This document shows positions 1 to 7,817 of a DNA stretch of 64,000 nucleotides, in pieces. The notes beneath the pieces are model-generated. The model ran no database searches. It saw only the letters and a list, made by a program, of their open reading frames with translations, and was not told the DNA's origin. This stretch comes from Streptomyces caelestis (GTDB taxonomy: Bacteria > Actinomycetota > Actinomycetes > Streptomycetales > Streptomycetaceae). The translations under genes and the position numbers were made by a program. The stretch spans positions 62,001 through 126,000 of the forward strand of contig NZ_LGCN01000212.1 in assembly GCF_001279005.1 (NCBI RefSeq). Direction: 5' to 3'. Positions within the stretch are counted from its first letter, which is position 1. The number at the start of each line of letters is the position of its first letter.

Positions 1-1500
1 GTCGACAACGCGATCCAGACCGAGGACCAGCTGAAGCTGATCGACATGGGCGCGGTGCGCCGGACGGACGACGAGGAGTCGGCCATCTACGGCACGATCG
101 GCTACCAGGCGCCCGAGGTCGCCGACGTCGGGCCGTCGGTGGCGTCGGACCTGTACACGGTGGCCCGCACGCTCGCCGTCCTCACGTTCGACTTCCAGGG
201 CTACACGAACGTCCACGTGGACTCGCTGCCCGACCCGGACGGCATCGAGGTCTTCCAACGGTACGAGTCCTTCTACCGCTTCCTGGTCCGTGCCACCGAT
301 CCGGACCCGGCCCGCCGGTTCGCCTCCGCGCAGGAGATGACCGAGCAGCTGACGGGCGTGCTGCGCGAGGTGGTCTCCCTGCGGTCGGGCCGCGCCCGCC
401 CCGCGCCGTCCACCCTCTTCGGCCCGGAACTGCGGGTGACGGACACGGAGTTGTTCCCCGCGCTGAACGGTGACGTCTCCCGCCTCGGCGCCCGCCCGGA
501 CCGCGCCCGCAAGAGGGCGCGGCACGTGCTCCCGCCCGCCGCCGGCGCCCCCGCCGCGGTCAGACCCGTCGACTGCCCGGCCGCCGCGCTCGCGCTGCCC
601 GTGCCGCACGTCCACCCCGCCGACCCCAACGCCGGTTTCCTCGCGGGCCTGCTGACGTCCGCGCCCGGTGAGCTGATCAACGCGCTCGCCGCCGCGCCGG
701 CCCCGTCGGTGGAGACCCGGCTGCGCGAGATCCGCGCCCGGCTGGAGACCGGCGAGTGGTCCGCCGCGCTGGCGGCGCTGGGCGCGCTGGAGGAGCAGGA
801 CCCCGACGACTGGCGGGTGGTCTGGTACCGGGGGGTCGCCTCGCTCGTCACCGGCGACCACGAGGGCGCCGCGCTCGCCTTCGACGCGGTCTACGACGCG
901 TTCCCCGGCGAGATCGCGCCGAAGCTGGCGCTCGGCGTGTGCGCGGAGGTGCTGGGCCAGCCGGACAACGCCGCCGAGTACTACCGCCTGGTGTGGTCGA
1001 CCGACCCGAGCCATGTGAGCGCCGCGTTCGGGCTGGCCCGGGTGCGCTGGGCGACCGGGGACCGCGGCGGCGCCGTACGGACGCTGGTGTCGGTGCCGGA
1101 GTCCTCCATCCACTACACGGCCGCGCGGGTGGCGTCCGTCCGGGCGCGACTGCGCGGGCGTGCGCCCGCCGCCGGTGACGTACCGTTCCTGGACGACCTG
1201 ACCGCTGCCGCGGGGCAGGTCGAGGCCTTGGAGGCGTACGGTCTGGACCCGGCACGACGCGAGCTGTTGTCGGCCGAAATCCTCGGCTGCGGGCTGGACT
1301 GGGTACTCTCCGGGGGCCAGGGTTCCGCCCCTCCCGCCGCCGGGGGACGGACGCTGCTCGGCAGCGGTCTGGACGAGCGGGGCCTCCGTTTCGGCCTGGA
1401 GCGTTCGTACCGCACGCTGGCCCGGCTGGCGCGCAGCGGCGAGGAGAGGATCGACCTGGTGGAACGTGCCAATCGTTACCGCCCCCGGACGTGGGTGTAG
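1..1500 (+). CDS. pknG: PknG-like serine/threonine kinase with TPR tail, 5'-truncated
   Basis: The reading frame is open from base 1, so the gene begins upstream; 499 residues and a TAG stop are present. The visible part starts in the kinase C-lobe. IDMGAV (residues 14-19) sits where other kinases have DFG, as in mycobacterial PknG, and GYQAPE (34-39) is the activation-segment APE motif. A helical TPR-type region follows from about residue 230 to the end. In PknG the TPR domain follows the kinase, and the protein controls glutamate/TCA metabolism by phosphorylating an FHA protein (GarA). The next gene starts 3 bp downstream, and the operon goes on to a phosphatase, a VWA protein and an FHA protein. 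The N-terminal lobe, any rubredoxin-like domain and the catalytic Lys lie outside the window. Confidence 0.85.
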   Translation, partial: VDNAIQTEDQLKLIDMGAVRRTDDEESAIYGTIGYQAPEVADVGPSVASDLYTVARTLAVLTFDFQGYTNVHVDSLPDPDGIEVFQRYESFYRFLVRATDPDPARRFASAQEMTEQLTGVLREVVSLRSGRARPAPSTLFGPELRVTDTELFPALNGDVSRLGARPDRARKRARHVLPPAAGAPAAVRPVDCPAAALALPVPHVHPADPNAGFLAGLLTSAPGELINALAAAPAPSVETRLREIRARLETGEWSAALAALGALEEQDPDDWRVVWYRGVASLVTGDHEGAALAFDAVYDAFPGEIAPKLALGVCAEVLGQPDNAAEYYRLVWSTDPSHVSAAFGLARVRWATGDRGGAVRTLVSVPESSIHYTAARVASVRARLRGRAPAAGDVPFLDDLTAAAGQVEALEAYGLDPARRELLSAEILGCGLDWVLSGGQGSAPPAAGGRTLLGSGLDERGLRFGLERSYRTLARLARSGEERIDLVERANRYRPRTWV

Positions 1501-1503
1501 TTG

Positions 1504-3063
1504 ATGTCGCAGATGCCTCAGCAGGCCGCTCTGACGAAGTGCCCGAGCTGCGAGGAACCCCTCGAGTCGGGTGACCGTTTCTGCGGTGCGTGCGGATACG
1601 ACCTGTCCGTGGTCCCCGCGCGGCCGCGGGACGAGCCGACGATCGCCTTGAACGGCTCGGTGCCGTCGCAGGCCCCGCCCGGCGCGGGCGGCTCTCCCGT
1701 GCCCGACGCCTCGGCCGGCCGTGGAACACCGGCCCAGGGCGCCCCCGTACCACCGCCCGCGGCCCCTGTGTCACCGCCCCCGGCCCAGGGTGCCCCCGTA
1801 CCGCCGCCCGGCACCCAAGTGCCGCCGCCCGCCGAGCAGGTGACGCCCGCACCTCCGCCTGCGGCACCCGGCGTCCCTGTGCCGCCGCCCGCCGCCCAGG
1901 GCGCCCCCGCCCCCTCGTCCCGGACCGAAGTCGCCCGCGGGTCAGGGGTCTCGGCGGAGGGTGCCGTACCGCCTCCCCCGGCCGCGGCGGCCCCCGCGCC
2001 GTCGTCCGGGGTGCGCTTCGACCGGCGTGCGCAGCCGGAGGAGGGGGCCGCTGCCGTCGGCCGGCCGGCCGCGCAGCCCGACGAGTACCCGCTCCAGGCG
2101 CCGGACCCGCGGGTGGCGGCCGAACAACGGCCGGCCGCCGACGGCGACGCGGCGGTGTGCGTGGCCTGCCGTGCGGGCCGGGTCGACGACGACGGCTACT
2201 GCGAGAACTGCGGCCACGCCCAGCCACGCGAACGGGACCACATGGAACAGGAATGCGGGCCCGTGGCCGCGGTCAGCGACCGCGGTCTGCGCCACCACCG
2301 CAACGAGGACGCCTTCACCGTCGGCGCCACGGCGCTGCCCGACGGCTCCCCCGTCTCGGTGGCGATCGTCTGCGACGGCGTCTCCTCCGCGACCCGCCCC
2401 GACGAGGCGTCGCTCGCCGCCTCCCGCGCGGCGGGCGAGTCCCTGCTGGCGGCCCTGCCGCGCGGCACGCACCCGCAAGCGGCGATGCACGACGCGATCG
2501 TCGCCGCCGCCGACGCGGTCAACGCGCTGGCCGACGAGCCCGAGGCGGCCCGTGAGCACGCCCCGCACCAGAACGCCCCGGCGTGCACGATCGTCGGCGC
2601 CGTGGTGACGGCCGGCCTGCTGGTCGTCGGCTGGGTCGGCGACAGCCGCGTCTACTGGGTCCCGGTCGACCGCTCCGCCCCGGCGGCCCGGCTCACCGAG
2701 GACGACTCGTGGGCCGCCCAGATGGTCGCCGCGGGCCTGATGGGCGAGGCCGAGGCGTACGCCGACCACCGCGCGCACGCGATCACCGGCTGGCTCGGCG
2801 CCGACGCGTACGAACTGGAGCCGCACACCGCCTCGTTCAAGCCGGACCGGCCCGGTGTGGTCGTGGTCTGCACGGACGGCCTGTGGAACTACGCGGAGTC
2901 GGCCGACGAGATGGCCGGGGTCGTGCCCGCGGACGCGGCCGTACGGCCGCTGCACGCCGCCCGGGTGCTGGTCGGTCACGCCCTCGACGGCGGGGGCCAC
3001 GACAACGTAACAGTGGCCCTCGTGCCGTTCCCGGCCGTCCCGCAGGGGGCAGGATCGGCCTGA
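1504..3063 (+). CDS. PP2C-family protein phosphatase with two zinc ribbons and Pro-rich linker
   Basis: A 519-residue Ser/Thr phosphatase, taken from the ATG at 1504; the in-frame TTG at 1501 abuts the kinase stop. Order: zinc ribbon (C13, C16, C27, C30), a Pro/Ala-rich linker (about 60-200), a second zinc ribbon (from C219 to about C238), then a PPM/PP2C domain (about 245-519). PPM metal-binding motifs are visible: RNEDAF, CDGVSS, GDSRVYW, CTDGLWNY and GGHDNVTVAL. No membrane segment was seen, so the protein is probably cytoplasmic. Its position between the PknG-like kinase and the FHA protein suggests it reverses phosphorylation in the same circuit. The family call is firm; the partner assignment is inference. 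Confidence 0.9.
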   Translation: MSQMPQQAALTKCPSCEEPLESGDRFCGACGYDLSVVPARPRDEPTIALNGSVPSQAPPGAGGSPVPDASAGRGTPAQGAPVPPPAAPVSPPPAQGAPVPPPGTQVPPPAEQVTPAPPPAAPGVPVPPPAAQGAPAPSSRTEVARGSGVSAEGAVPPPPAAAAPAPSSGVRFDRRAQPEEGAAAVGRPAAQPDEYPLQAPDPRVAAEQRPAADGDAAVCVACRAGRVDDDGYCENCGHAQPRERDHMEQECGPVAAVSDRGLRHHRNEDAFTVGATALPDGSPVSVAIVCDGVSSATRPDEASLAASRAAGESLLAALPRGTHPQAAMHDAIVAAADAVNALADEPEAAREHAPHQNAPACTIVGAVVTAGLLVVGWVGDSRVYWVPVDRSAPAARLTEDDSWAAQMVAAGLMGEAEAYADHRAHAITGWLGADAYELEPHTASFKPDRPGVVVVCTDGLWNYAESADEMAGVVPADAAVRPLHAARVLVGHALDGGGHDNVTVALVPFPAVPQGAGSA

Positions 3064-3175
3064 GGCCGCTTGCGGGACGCCTCGCACGGGGAAGCCTCGA
3101 CGGACCGGAGGGGACCGGTCCGTCATCCGTCGTCGCCCCGCGCCGCCGGGGCAGCCAAGGGGGAGCGAACCAGGC

Positions 3176-4525
3176 ATGGCCAATTTCTCGAAATCGAACG
3201 TGCCGCAGTTCTCGGTGGACGTGTACCAGAACGAGTACCTGCCGGAGGGCGGACGCGAGGTCAACGCCGTCGTCACGGTGACCGCGACCGGCGGCGGCAC
3301 CATCGGCGGCGCGGTGGCGGCGCCCCACCTCTACTCGCCCGGTGAGGGGCCGTCGGCGGCGGTGGTCCTCATGGTCGACTGCTCGGGCTCGATGGACTAC
3401 CCGCCGACCAAGATGCGCAACGCCCGCGACGCGACGGCCGCGGCGATCGACGCCCTGCGCGACGGCGTGGAGTTCGCGGTGGTCGGCGGCACGCACGTGG
3501 CCGAGGAGGTGTACCCGGGCGGCGGCCGTCTGGCGGTCGCCGGCGTCGGCACGCGGGAGCGGGCCAAGCAGGCGCTGCGGAAGCTGAGCGCGGGCGGCGG
3601 CACGGCGATCGGCACCTGGCTGCGGCTGGCCGACCGGCTGCTGGCGTCGGCGGACGTGGCGATCCGGCACGGCATCCTGCTCACCGACGGCCGCAACGAG
3701 CACGAGTCGCCGCAGGACCTGAAGGCGGCCCTGGACGCCTGCGCCGGGCGGTTCACCTGCGACGCCCGCGGTGTGGGCACCGACTGGGAGGTGAAAGAAG
3801 TCACAGCCGTCGCCTCCGCCCTCCTCGGCACCGCCGACATCGTCGCCGATCCGGCCGGTCTCGCCGCCGACTTCACGCGGATGATGGAGACGGCGATGGG
3901 CAAGGAGGTCGCGGACGTCTCGCTGCGGCTGTGGACCCCGGTCGGCACGACGGTGAGGTTCGTCAAGCAGGTCGCGCCGACGGTCGAGGAGCTGACCGGC
4001 CGCCGCACGGAGGCGGGTCCGCGCGCGGGCGACTACCCGCTGGGTTCCTGGGGGGACGAGTCCCGCGACTATCACGTCTGCGTCGAGGTGCCGTCCGCGG
4101 GCATCGGGCGGGAGATGCTGGCGGCCCGGGTGTCGCTGGTGATCCCGCAGCCGTCCGACGGCGGCGTGCGCGGCCTCGGGGCGCAGGGTCTGGTCCGTGC
4201 CGTGTGGACGGACGACGTGGCCGCCTCGACGGCGATCAACCCCCAGGTCGCCCACTACACCGGGCAGGCGGAACTGGCGGAAGTCATCCGACGGGGTCTG
4301 GATCTGCGCAAAGAAGGGAATATCGGCGGAGCGACGGCCAAACTGGGCAGGGCCGTCCAGCTCGCGAACGCGTCCGGCAACGCGGATACTGCGAAACTGC
4401 TTGCGAAGGTGGTGGACGTGGTCGATGCCGCGACCGGTACTGTGCGACTGAAGACGAAGGTCGAGGAGGCCGACGAGATGACGCTCGAGACTCGGTCGAC
4501 GAAGACCGTTCGTGTGAAGAAGTGA
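3176..4525 (+). CDS. von Willebrand factor A domain protein
   Basis: 449 residues. A beta-rich N-terminus is followed by a VWA domain whose MIDAS motif DCSGSMD begins at D68; LLTDGRNEHE further along (about 165-175) is the later metal-site loop. A beta region and a C-terminal helical segment containing LRKEGNIGGATAKLGRAV (about 380-400) resemble other bacterial VWA proteins. There is no signal peptide, so it is probably cytoplasmic. It lies 112 bp after the phosphatase and 82 bp before the FHA gene, all on the same strand. VWA proteins usually scaffold metal-dependent protein contacts, so a bridging role between kinase/phosphatase and FHA protein is plausible but unproven. The start ATG is preceded by a GGGGGAG Shine-Dalgarno at somewhat long spacing. 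Confidence 0.85.
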   Translation: MANFSKSNVPQFSVDVYQNEYLPEGGREVNAVVTVTATGGGTIGGAVAAPHLYSPGEGPSAAVVLMVDCSGSMDYPPTKMRNARDATAAAIDALRDGVEFAVVGGTHVAEEVYPGGGRLAVAGVGTRERAKQALRKLSAGGGTAIGTWLRLADRLLASADVAIRHGILLTDGRNEHESPQDLKAALDACAGRFTCDARGVGTDWEVKEVTAVASALLGTADIVADPAGLAADFTRMMETAMGKEVADVSLRLWTPVGTTVRFVKQVAPTVEELTGRRTEAGPRAGDYPLGSWGDESRDYHVCVEVPSAGIGREMLAARVSLVIPQPSDGGVRGLGAQGLVRAVWTDDVAASTAINPQVAHYTGQAELAEVIRRGLDLRKEGNIGGATAKLGRAVQLANASGNADTAKLLAKVVDVVDAATGTVRLKTKVEEADEMTLETRSTKTVRVKK

Positions 4526-4607
4526 TCCGTAAGCAGTCGAGCCCGACCCCTCGGGGTGGGAGAAACCGGCCGGAACCGGCCGGACAAGGAGAGGGGGAAG
4601 CGCCGAC

Positions 4608-6209
4608 ATGCCGACCTGCCCGAACGGACACCAGTCGGGTTCCGACGACTGGTGCGAGGTGTGCGGTCACCGCATGGCGGGTGCCGTGCCCCCACCTCCT
4701 CCCCCGCCGCCCGCACCCGGCGGCGGCTACGGCTTCCCGCCGCCCGGCGGCCCCGCCGGCGGTCCTGGCGGCCCCGGTGGTTTCGGCGGTGGTCCCGGTG
4801 GCGGCCGGACGGAGCTGTGCCCGCAGTGCCGTACGCCGCGCGAGGGCGCGGCGCCGTTCTGCGAGGAGTGCCGGTGGAACTTCCTGACGAACACGGCGAC
4901 CTCGTACACCCCGGCCGCCCCGCGTCCGCCGGCCCCCGGCCCGGGGCCGGGTGGTCCCTTCCAGCAGCCGCCCGGCGGACCGTCGTACGGCGGCGGTGAC
5001 GCGTACGACTACCAGGGCTCGCGTCCCTCGCAGATGAACCGTCCCGCCGAGCCGATCCCGCCGGGCCCGCCCGGCTTCGGCGGCGACCCCTCGCGCCCCG
5101 TACCGCCCCCGCCCGGACCTGGTGGTCCTGGTGGCTTCGGCGGCCCGAACGGTCCCGGCGGACCTGGCGGCCAGAACGGGCCCGGCGGATCCGGTGGACC
5201 TAGTGGTCCCGGCGGCTTCGGTGGCCCGGGAGGACCGAACGGCCCCGGCGGCCCGAACGGTCCTGGTGGACCCGGCGGCTTCGGCGGGCCCGGTGGCTTC
5301 GGCGGCCCGAACGGTCCCGGTGGCCCCGGCGGACCTGGCGGACCTGGTGGTCCCGGCGGCTTCGGCGGACCTGGCGGACCTGGTGGTCCCGGCGGCTTCG
5401 GCGGACCTGGCGGACCGAACGGTCCCGGCGGTCCCGGCGGCCCCGGCGGCCCCGGCGGCCCCGGCGGTCCCGGCGGCCCCGGCGGCCCTGGCGGTCCGAA
5501 CGGCCCCGGCGGCCCGCAGGCGTTCCGGTCCGGGCCGTCGGCCCCGTCCGGGTTCCCGCAGGAGACGACCGGCCGCCCTCAGCCGGGCGGACCGCCCTTC
5601 GGCGGCGCTGACGACGACTGGGTGATCCCCCCGCCGGCCGACGGCCCCGGTGGCCCCGGCCCCGGCCCCGGCCCCGGCCCCGGCCCCGGCGGTCCGAACG
5701 GCCCCGGTCGGCGCGGCGGTTACGGCTACCCGCAGCCCGGTGCGACCCAGGCGCCGCCCGGACCCGGCGGCTTCCCGCAGCAGCCCCGGCAGCCGCAGGG
5801 CCCGACGACCTGGACCGCGACCATCGGCCCGGACCGCGAGTACTTCATGGCGATGATGCAGCGCTCCGGCCCCGAGGCCGCGGGCCTGAATCTGCCCGCG
5901 TACTCGCCCGAGCAGCAGCGCACGCTCACCGGCAACCAGATCACCATCGGGCGCCGCCGCCACTCCACCGGCGACACCCCCGACATCGATCTGTCGACCC
6001 CGCCGGAGGACCCGGGCGTCTCCCACCAGCACGCGGTGCTGGTGCAGCAGCCGGACGGCACGTGGGCGGTCGTCGACCAGAACTCGACGAACGGCACGAC
6101 GGTCAACGGCTCGGACGAGCCGATCCAGCCGTTCGTCCCGGTTCCGCTCCAGGACGGCGACCGGGTCCACGTGGGCGCCTGGACGACGATCACCATCCAC
6201 CGGGGCTGA
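4608..6209 (+). CDS. FHA-domain protein with N-terminal zinc ribbons and collagen-like Gly/Pro repeat
   Basis: 533 residues. The N-terminus has two small zinc-ribbon-like modules: C4...CEVCGH at about 16-21, and CPQCR...CEECRW at about 71-91. A very long low-complexity Gly-Gly-Pro/Phe/Asn segment spans about 130-400. A C-terminal FHA domain (about 440-525) shows the expected features: ITIGRR at its start, then SHQHAV and [13 protein letters not shown] domains bind phosphothreonine. In mycobacteria the PknG substrate GarA is an FHA protein, so this may be the downstream effector of the kinase at the window start. A strong Shine-Dalgarno (AAGGAGAGGGG) precedes the start. The gene ends 8 bp from the convergent methyltransferase. 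The assignment of FHA is firm; substrate status is inference. Confidence 0.88.
   Translation: MPTCPNGHQSGSDDWCEVCGHRMAGAVPPPPPPPPAPGGGYGFPPPGGPAGGPGGPGGFGGGPGGGRTELCPQCRTPREGAAPFCEECRWNFLTNTATSYTPAAPRPPAPGPGPGGPFQQPPGGPSYGGGDAYDYQGSRPSQMNRPAEPIPPGPPGFGGDPSRPVPPPPGPGGPGGFGGPNGPGGPGGQNGPGGSGGPSGPGGFGGPGGPNGPGGPNGPGGPGGFGGPGGFGGPNGPGGPGGPGGPGGPGGFGGPGGPGGPGGFGGPGGPNGPGGPGGPGGPGGPGGPGGPGGPGGPNGPGGPQAFRSGPSAPSGFPQETTGRPQPGGPPFGGADDDWVIPPPADGPGGPGPGPGPGPGPGGPNGPGRRGGYGYPQPGATQAPPGPGGFPQQPRQPQGPTTWTATIGPDREYFMAMMQRSGPEAAGLNLPAYSPEQQRTLTGNQITIGRRRHSTGDTPDIDLSTPPEDPGVSHQHAVLVQQPDGTWAVVDQNSTNGTTVNGSDEPIQPFVPVPLQDGDRVHVGAWTTITIHRG
5110..5520 (+). repeat. Tandem GGP/GGF/GPN-coding repeat inside the FHA gene
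   Basis: About 400 bp of near-tandem 9-, 12- and 15-bp units built from ggcggacctggt-like words, encoding [12 protein letters not shown] and GPNGPGG strings. Runs such as ggccccggcggc are repeated exactly several times between 5430 and 5490. A second simple run (ccccggcccc, about 5650-5695) encodes PGPGPG. Such DNA is prone to length change by slippage and to assembly error. Confidence 0.9.
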
Positions 6210-6217
6210 GCACGGCC

Positions 6218-7180
6218 CTAGGCGGCGGGCACCGGCCAGACGTGCGGCCCTCCGGGGTCGTCCAGCCAGGCCCGGTCGCCCTCGGCGTCGGCCGTGAGGC
6301 CGTAGCGTTCGCGCTGCGGCCTGCCCTCGCGCTCCCAGAGGCCGTACGCCTCCCGCGGGCCGAGGGCGCCGGCGGTCAGCGCCGGCAGGAACCGGAACAG
6401 ATCGCTCCCCCGGGCCGCGGCCGGCAGCCCTTCCAGGTCGGGCCGTTCCCGCCACGACCGCTCCGTGCCGCGCAGCGGGACGAAGTAGGCGGGCGTGTGC
6501 AGGAAGCGCCCCTCGGCGTGCCCGGCGTCGCGCACGGTGAGCGCGACCAGGCCGGTGGCGAACGGGGCGAGGATCCGGCCGCCCGGGCGGCACTGGGCGA
6601 GCCAGGCGCGCGGGACGGCCGGCAGCGCGCAGGTCGCGATGATCCGGTCGAAGGGGGCGCGCGCGGGTACCCCGCGCGCGCCGTCGCCGGTGACGACGAC
6701 CGGACGGTGCCCGGCGGCGTCGAGGTGCCGGCGGGCCGACTCGGTGAGGTCCGGGTCGAGGTCGACCGTGGTGACCAGGTCGTCGTCGCCGAGCCGGTGG
6801 GCGAGCAGGGCAGCGTTGTAGCCGCTGCCGGTGCCGATCTCCAGGACCCTCTGTCCGTCCCGGAGGTCCAGGCCGGCCGGCATCAGCGCCATGAGGGAGG
6901 GCTGGCTGCTGGAGGAGAGCAGCTCGCCGTCGCGCAGCCGGATCGCCAGCGGGGCGTCCTCGTACGCGCCGCGCAGCCACCGCTCGCGCGCCTGCGGAGC
7001 GGGGTCCTCGCCCCACCGGCGCTCGTAGCCGCCGACGACGCCCACCCAGTAGGACGGCACGAACAGGTGGCGCGGCACGGCGGCGAACGCCTCCCGCCAC
7101 ACCGGGTCGGCGTCGAACGCCCCGCTCGCCCCGATCTCGCGCACGAGCGCGGCCCGCAGCTCACCGTCCTGCCCGCTCAT
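6218..7180 (-). CDS. Protein-L-isoaspartate O-methyltransferase-like methyltransferase
   Basis: 320 residues, read from the ATG at 7180 to the TAG at 6218. The N-terminal part has the PCMT-type PRHLFVPSYW motif (about 35-45), and the SAM-binding motif LEIGTGSGYNAALLAH lies near residue 110-125, followed by the acidic TTVDLDPDL. The protein is longer than classical Pcm (about 210 residues), with an extra C-terminal region of about 100 residues, as seen in actinobacterial methyltransferases of this family that act on peptides or natural products. It is convergent with the FHA gene and divergent from the haemoglobin gene (56 bp). Methyltransferase fold is firm; isoaspartate repair is only one possibility, and target-specific modification is another. 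Confidence 0.8.
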   Translation of the reverse strand: MSGQDGELRAALVREIGASGAFDADPVWREAFAAVPRHLFVPSYWVGVVGGYERRWGEDPAPQARERWLRGAYEDAPLAIRLRDGELLSSSSQPSLMALMPAGLDLRDGQRVLEIGTGSGYNAALLAHRLGDDDLVTTVDLDPDLTESARRHLDAAGHRPVVVTGDGARGVPARAPFDRIIATCALPAVPRAWLAQCRPGGRILAPFATGLVALTVRDAGHAEGRFLHTPAYFVPLRGTERSWRERPDLEGLPAAARGSDLFRFLPALTAGALGPREAYGLWEREGRPQRERYGLTADAEGDRAWLDDPGGPHVWPVPAA

Positions 7181-7236
7181 GCCTCCACGGTAGGCCGGTC
7201 CTAGGCCTCCGGTCCTATGCCGTCGCGTCTGAGACC

Positions 7237-7650
7237 ATGGACGGCGTGACAGAGATTCGGCGCGGCACGCTTCAGGAGCAGACCTTCTACGAGCAGGTCG
7301 GCGGGGAAGAGACCTTCCGCCGGCTCGTCCACCGTTTCTACGTGGGAGTCGCCGACGACCCGCTGCTGCGGCCCATGTACCCCGAGGAGGACCTGGGCCC
7401 GGCCGAGGAGCGGCTCACGCTGTTCCTCATGCAGTACTGGGGCGGTCCGACCACGTACAGCCAGAACCGCGGCCACCCCCGGCTGCGGATGCGCCACGTC
7501 CCGTTCAAGGTCGACCGGGCGGCGCACGACGCGTGGCTGAAGCACATGCGCGACGCCGTGGACGAACTGGGCCTGTCCGAGGAACACGAACAGACCCTGT
7601 GGAAGTACATGACGTACGCGGCGGCGTCGATGATCAACAGCGAGGGCTGA
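7237..7650 (+). CDS. glbO: Group II truncated haemoglobin (trHbO type)
   Basis: 137 residues from the ATG at 7237; an in-frame GTG at 7246 giving MTEIRRG is equally likely, and neither has a good Shine-Dalgarno. Truncated-globin hallmarks: EQVGGEETFRRLV at the N-terminus, FY at B9/B10, YWGGP in the CD region, LRMRHVPF carrying the proximal F8 His, and the G8 Trp in AWLKHM. The Tyr/Trp distal pocket fits group II (trHbO). Such proteins bind O2 or NO and are linked to redox or nitrosative stress. It is a single gene with a strong hairpin downstream at 7689-7724. Confidence 0.92.
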   Translation: MDGVTEIRRGTLQEQTFYEQVGGEETFRRLVHRFYVGVADDPLLRPMYPEEDLGPAEERLTLFLMQYWGGPTTYSQNRGHPRLRMRHVPFKVDRAAHDAWLKHMRDAVDELGLSEEHEQTLWKYMTYAAASMINSEG

Positions 7651-7688
7651 CCTCCCCGGTGTCCGGCCGGGCCGGAAGGAAGTGTTCC

Positions 7689-7724
7689 GACCGCATTCCG
7701 AAGACGCGTCGCCGGAATGCGGTC
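7689..7724. terminator. Hairpin after the truncated haemoglobin gene
   Basis: A perfect 12-bp inverted repeat, gaccgcattccg / cggaatgcggtc, with a 12-nt loop, lies 38 bp past the glbO stop and before the ABC operon. There is no strong U-tract, which is usual in Streptomyces. Confidence 0.65.
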
Positions 7725-7817
7725 ACAATCCGGTCAAGCCCGTACTCCAAGCGCTTTCCCGTGACCGGTCGCCTCTGACAACATCACGCGGAGGTCCGGA
7801 CAACCACGGGGGGGCGG

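Noticed and set aside
4284..7100. A 938-codon minus-strand frame with [18 protein letters not shown] repeats
   Set aside because: The repeats are the antisense reading of the GGP-coding tract in the FHA gene, and the rest is off-frame of the methyltransferase.
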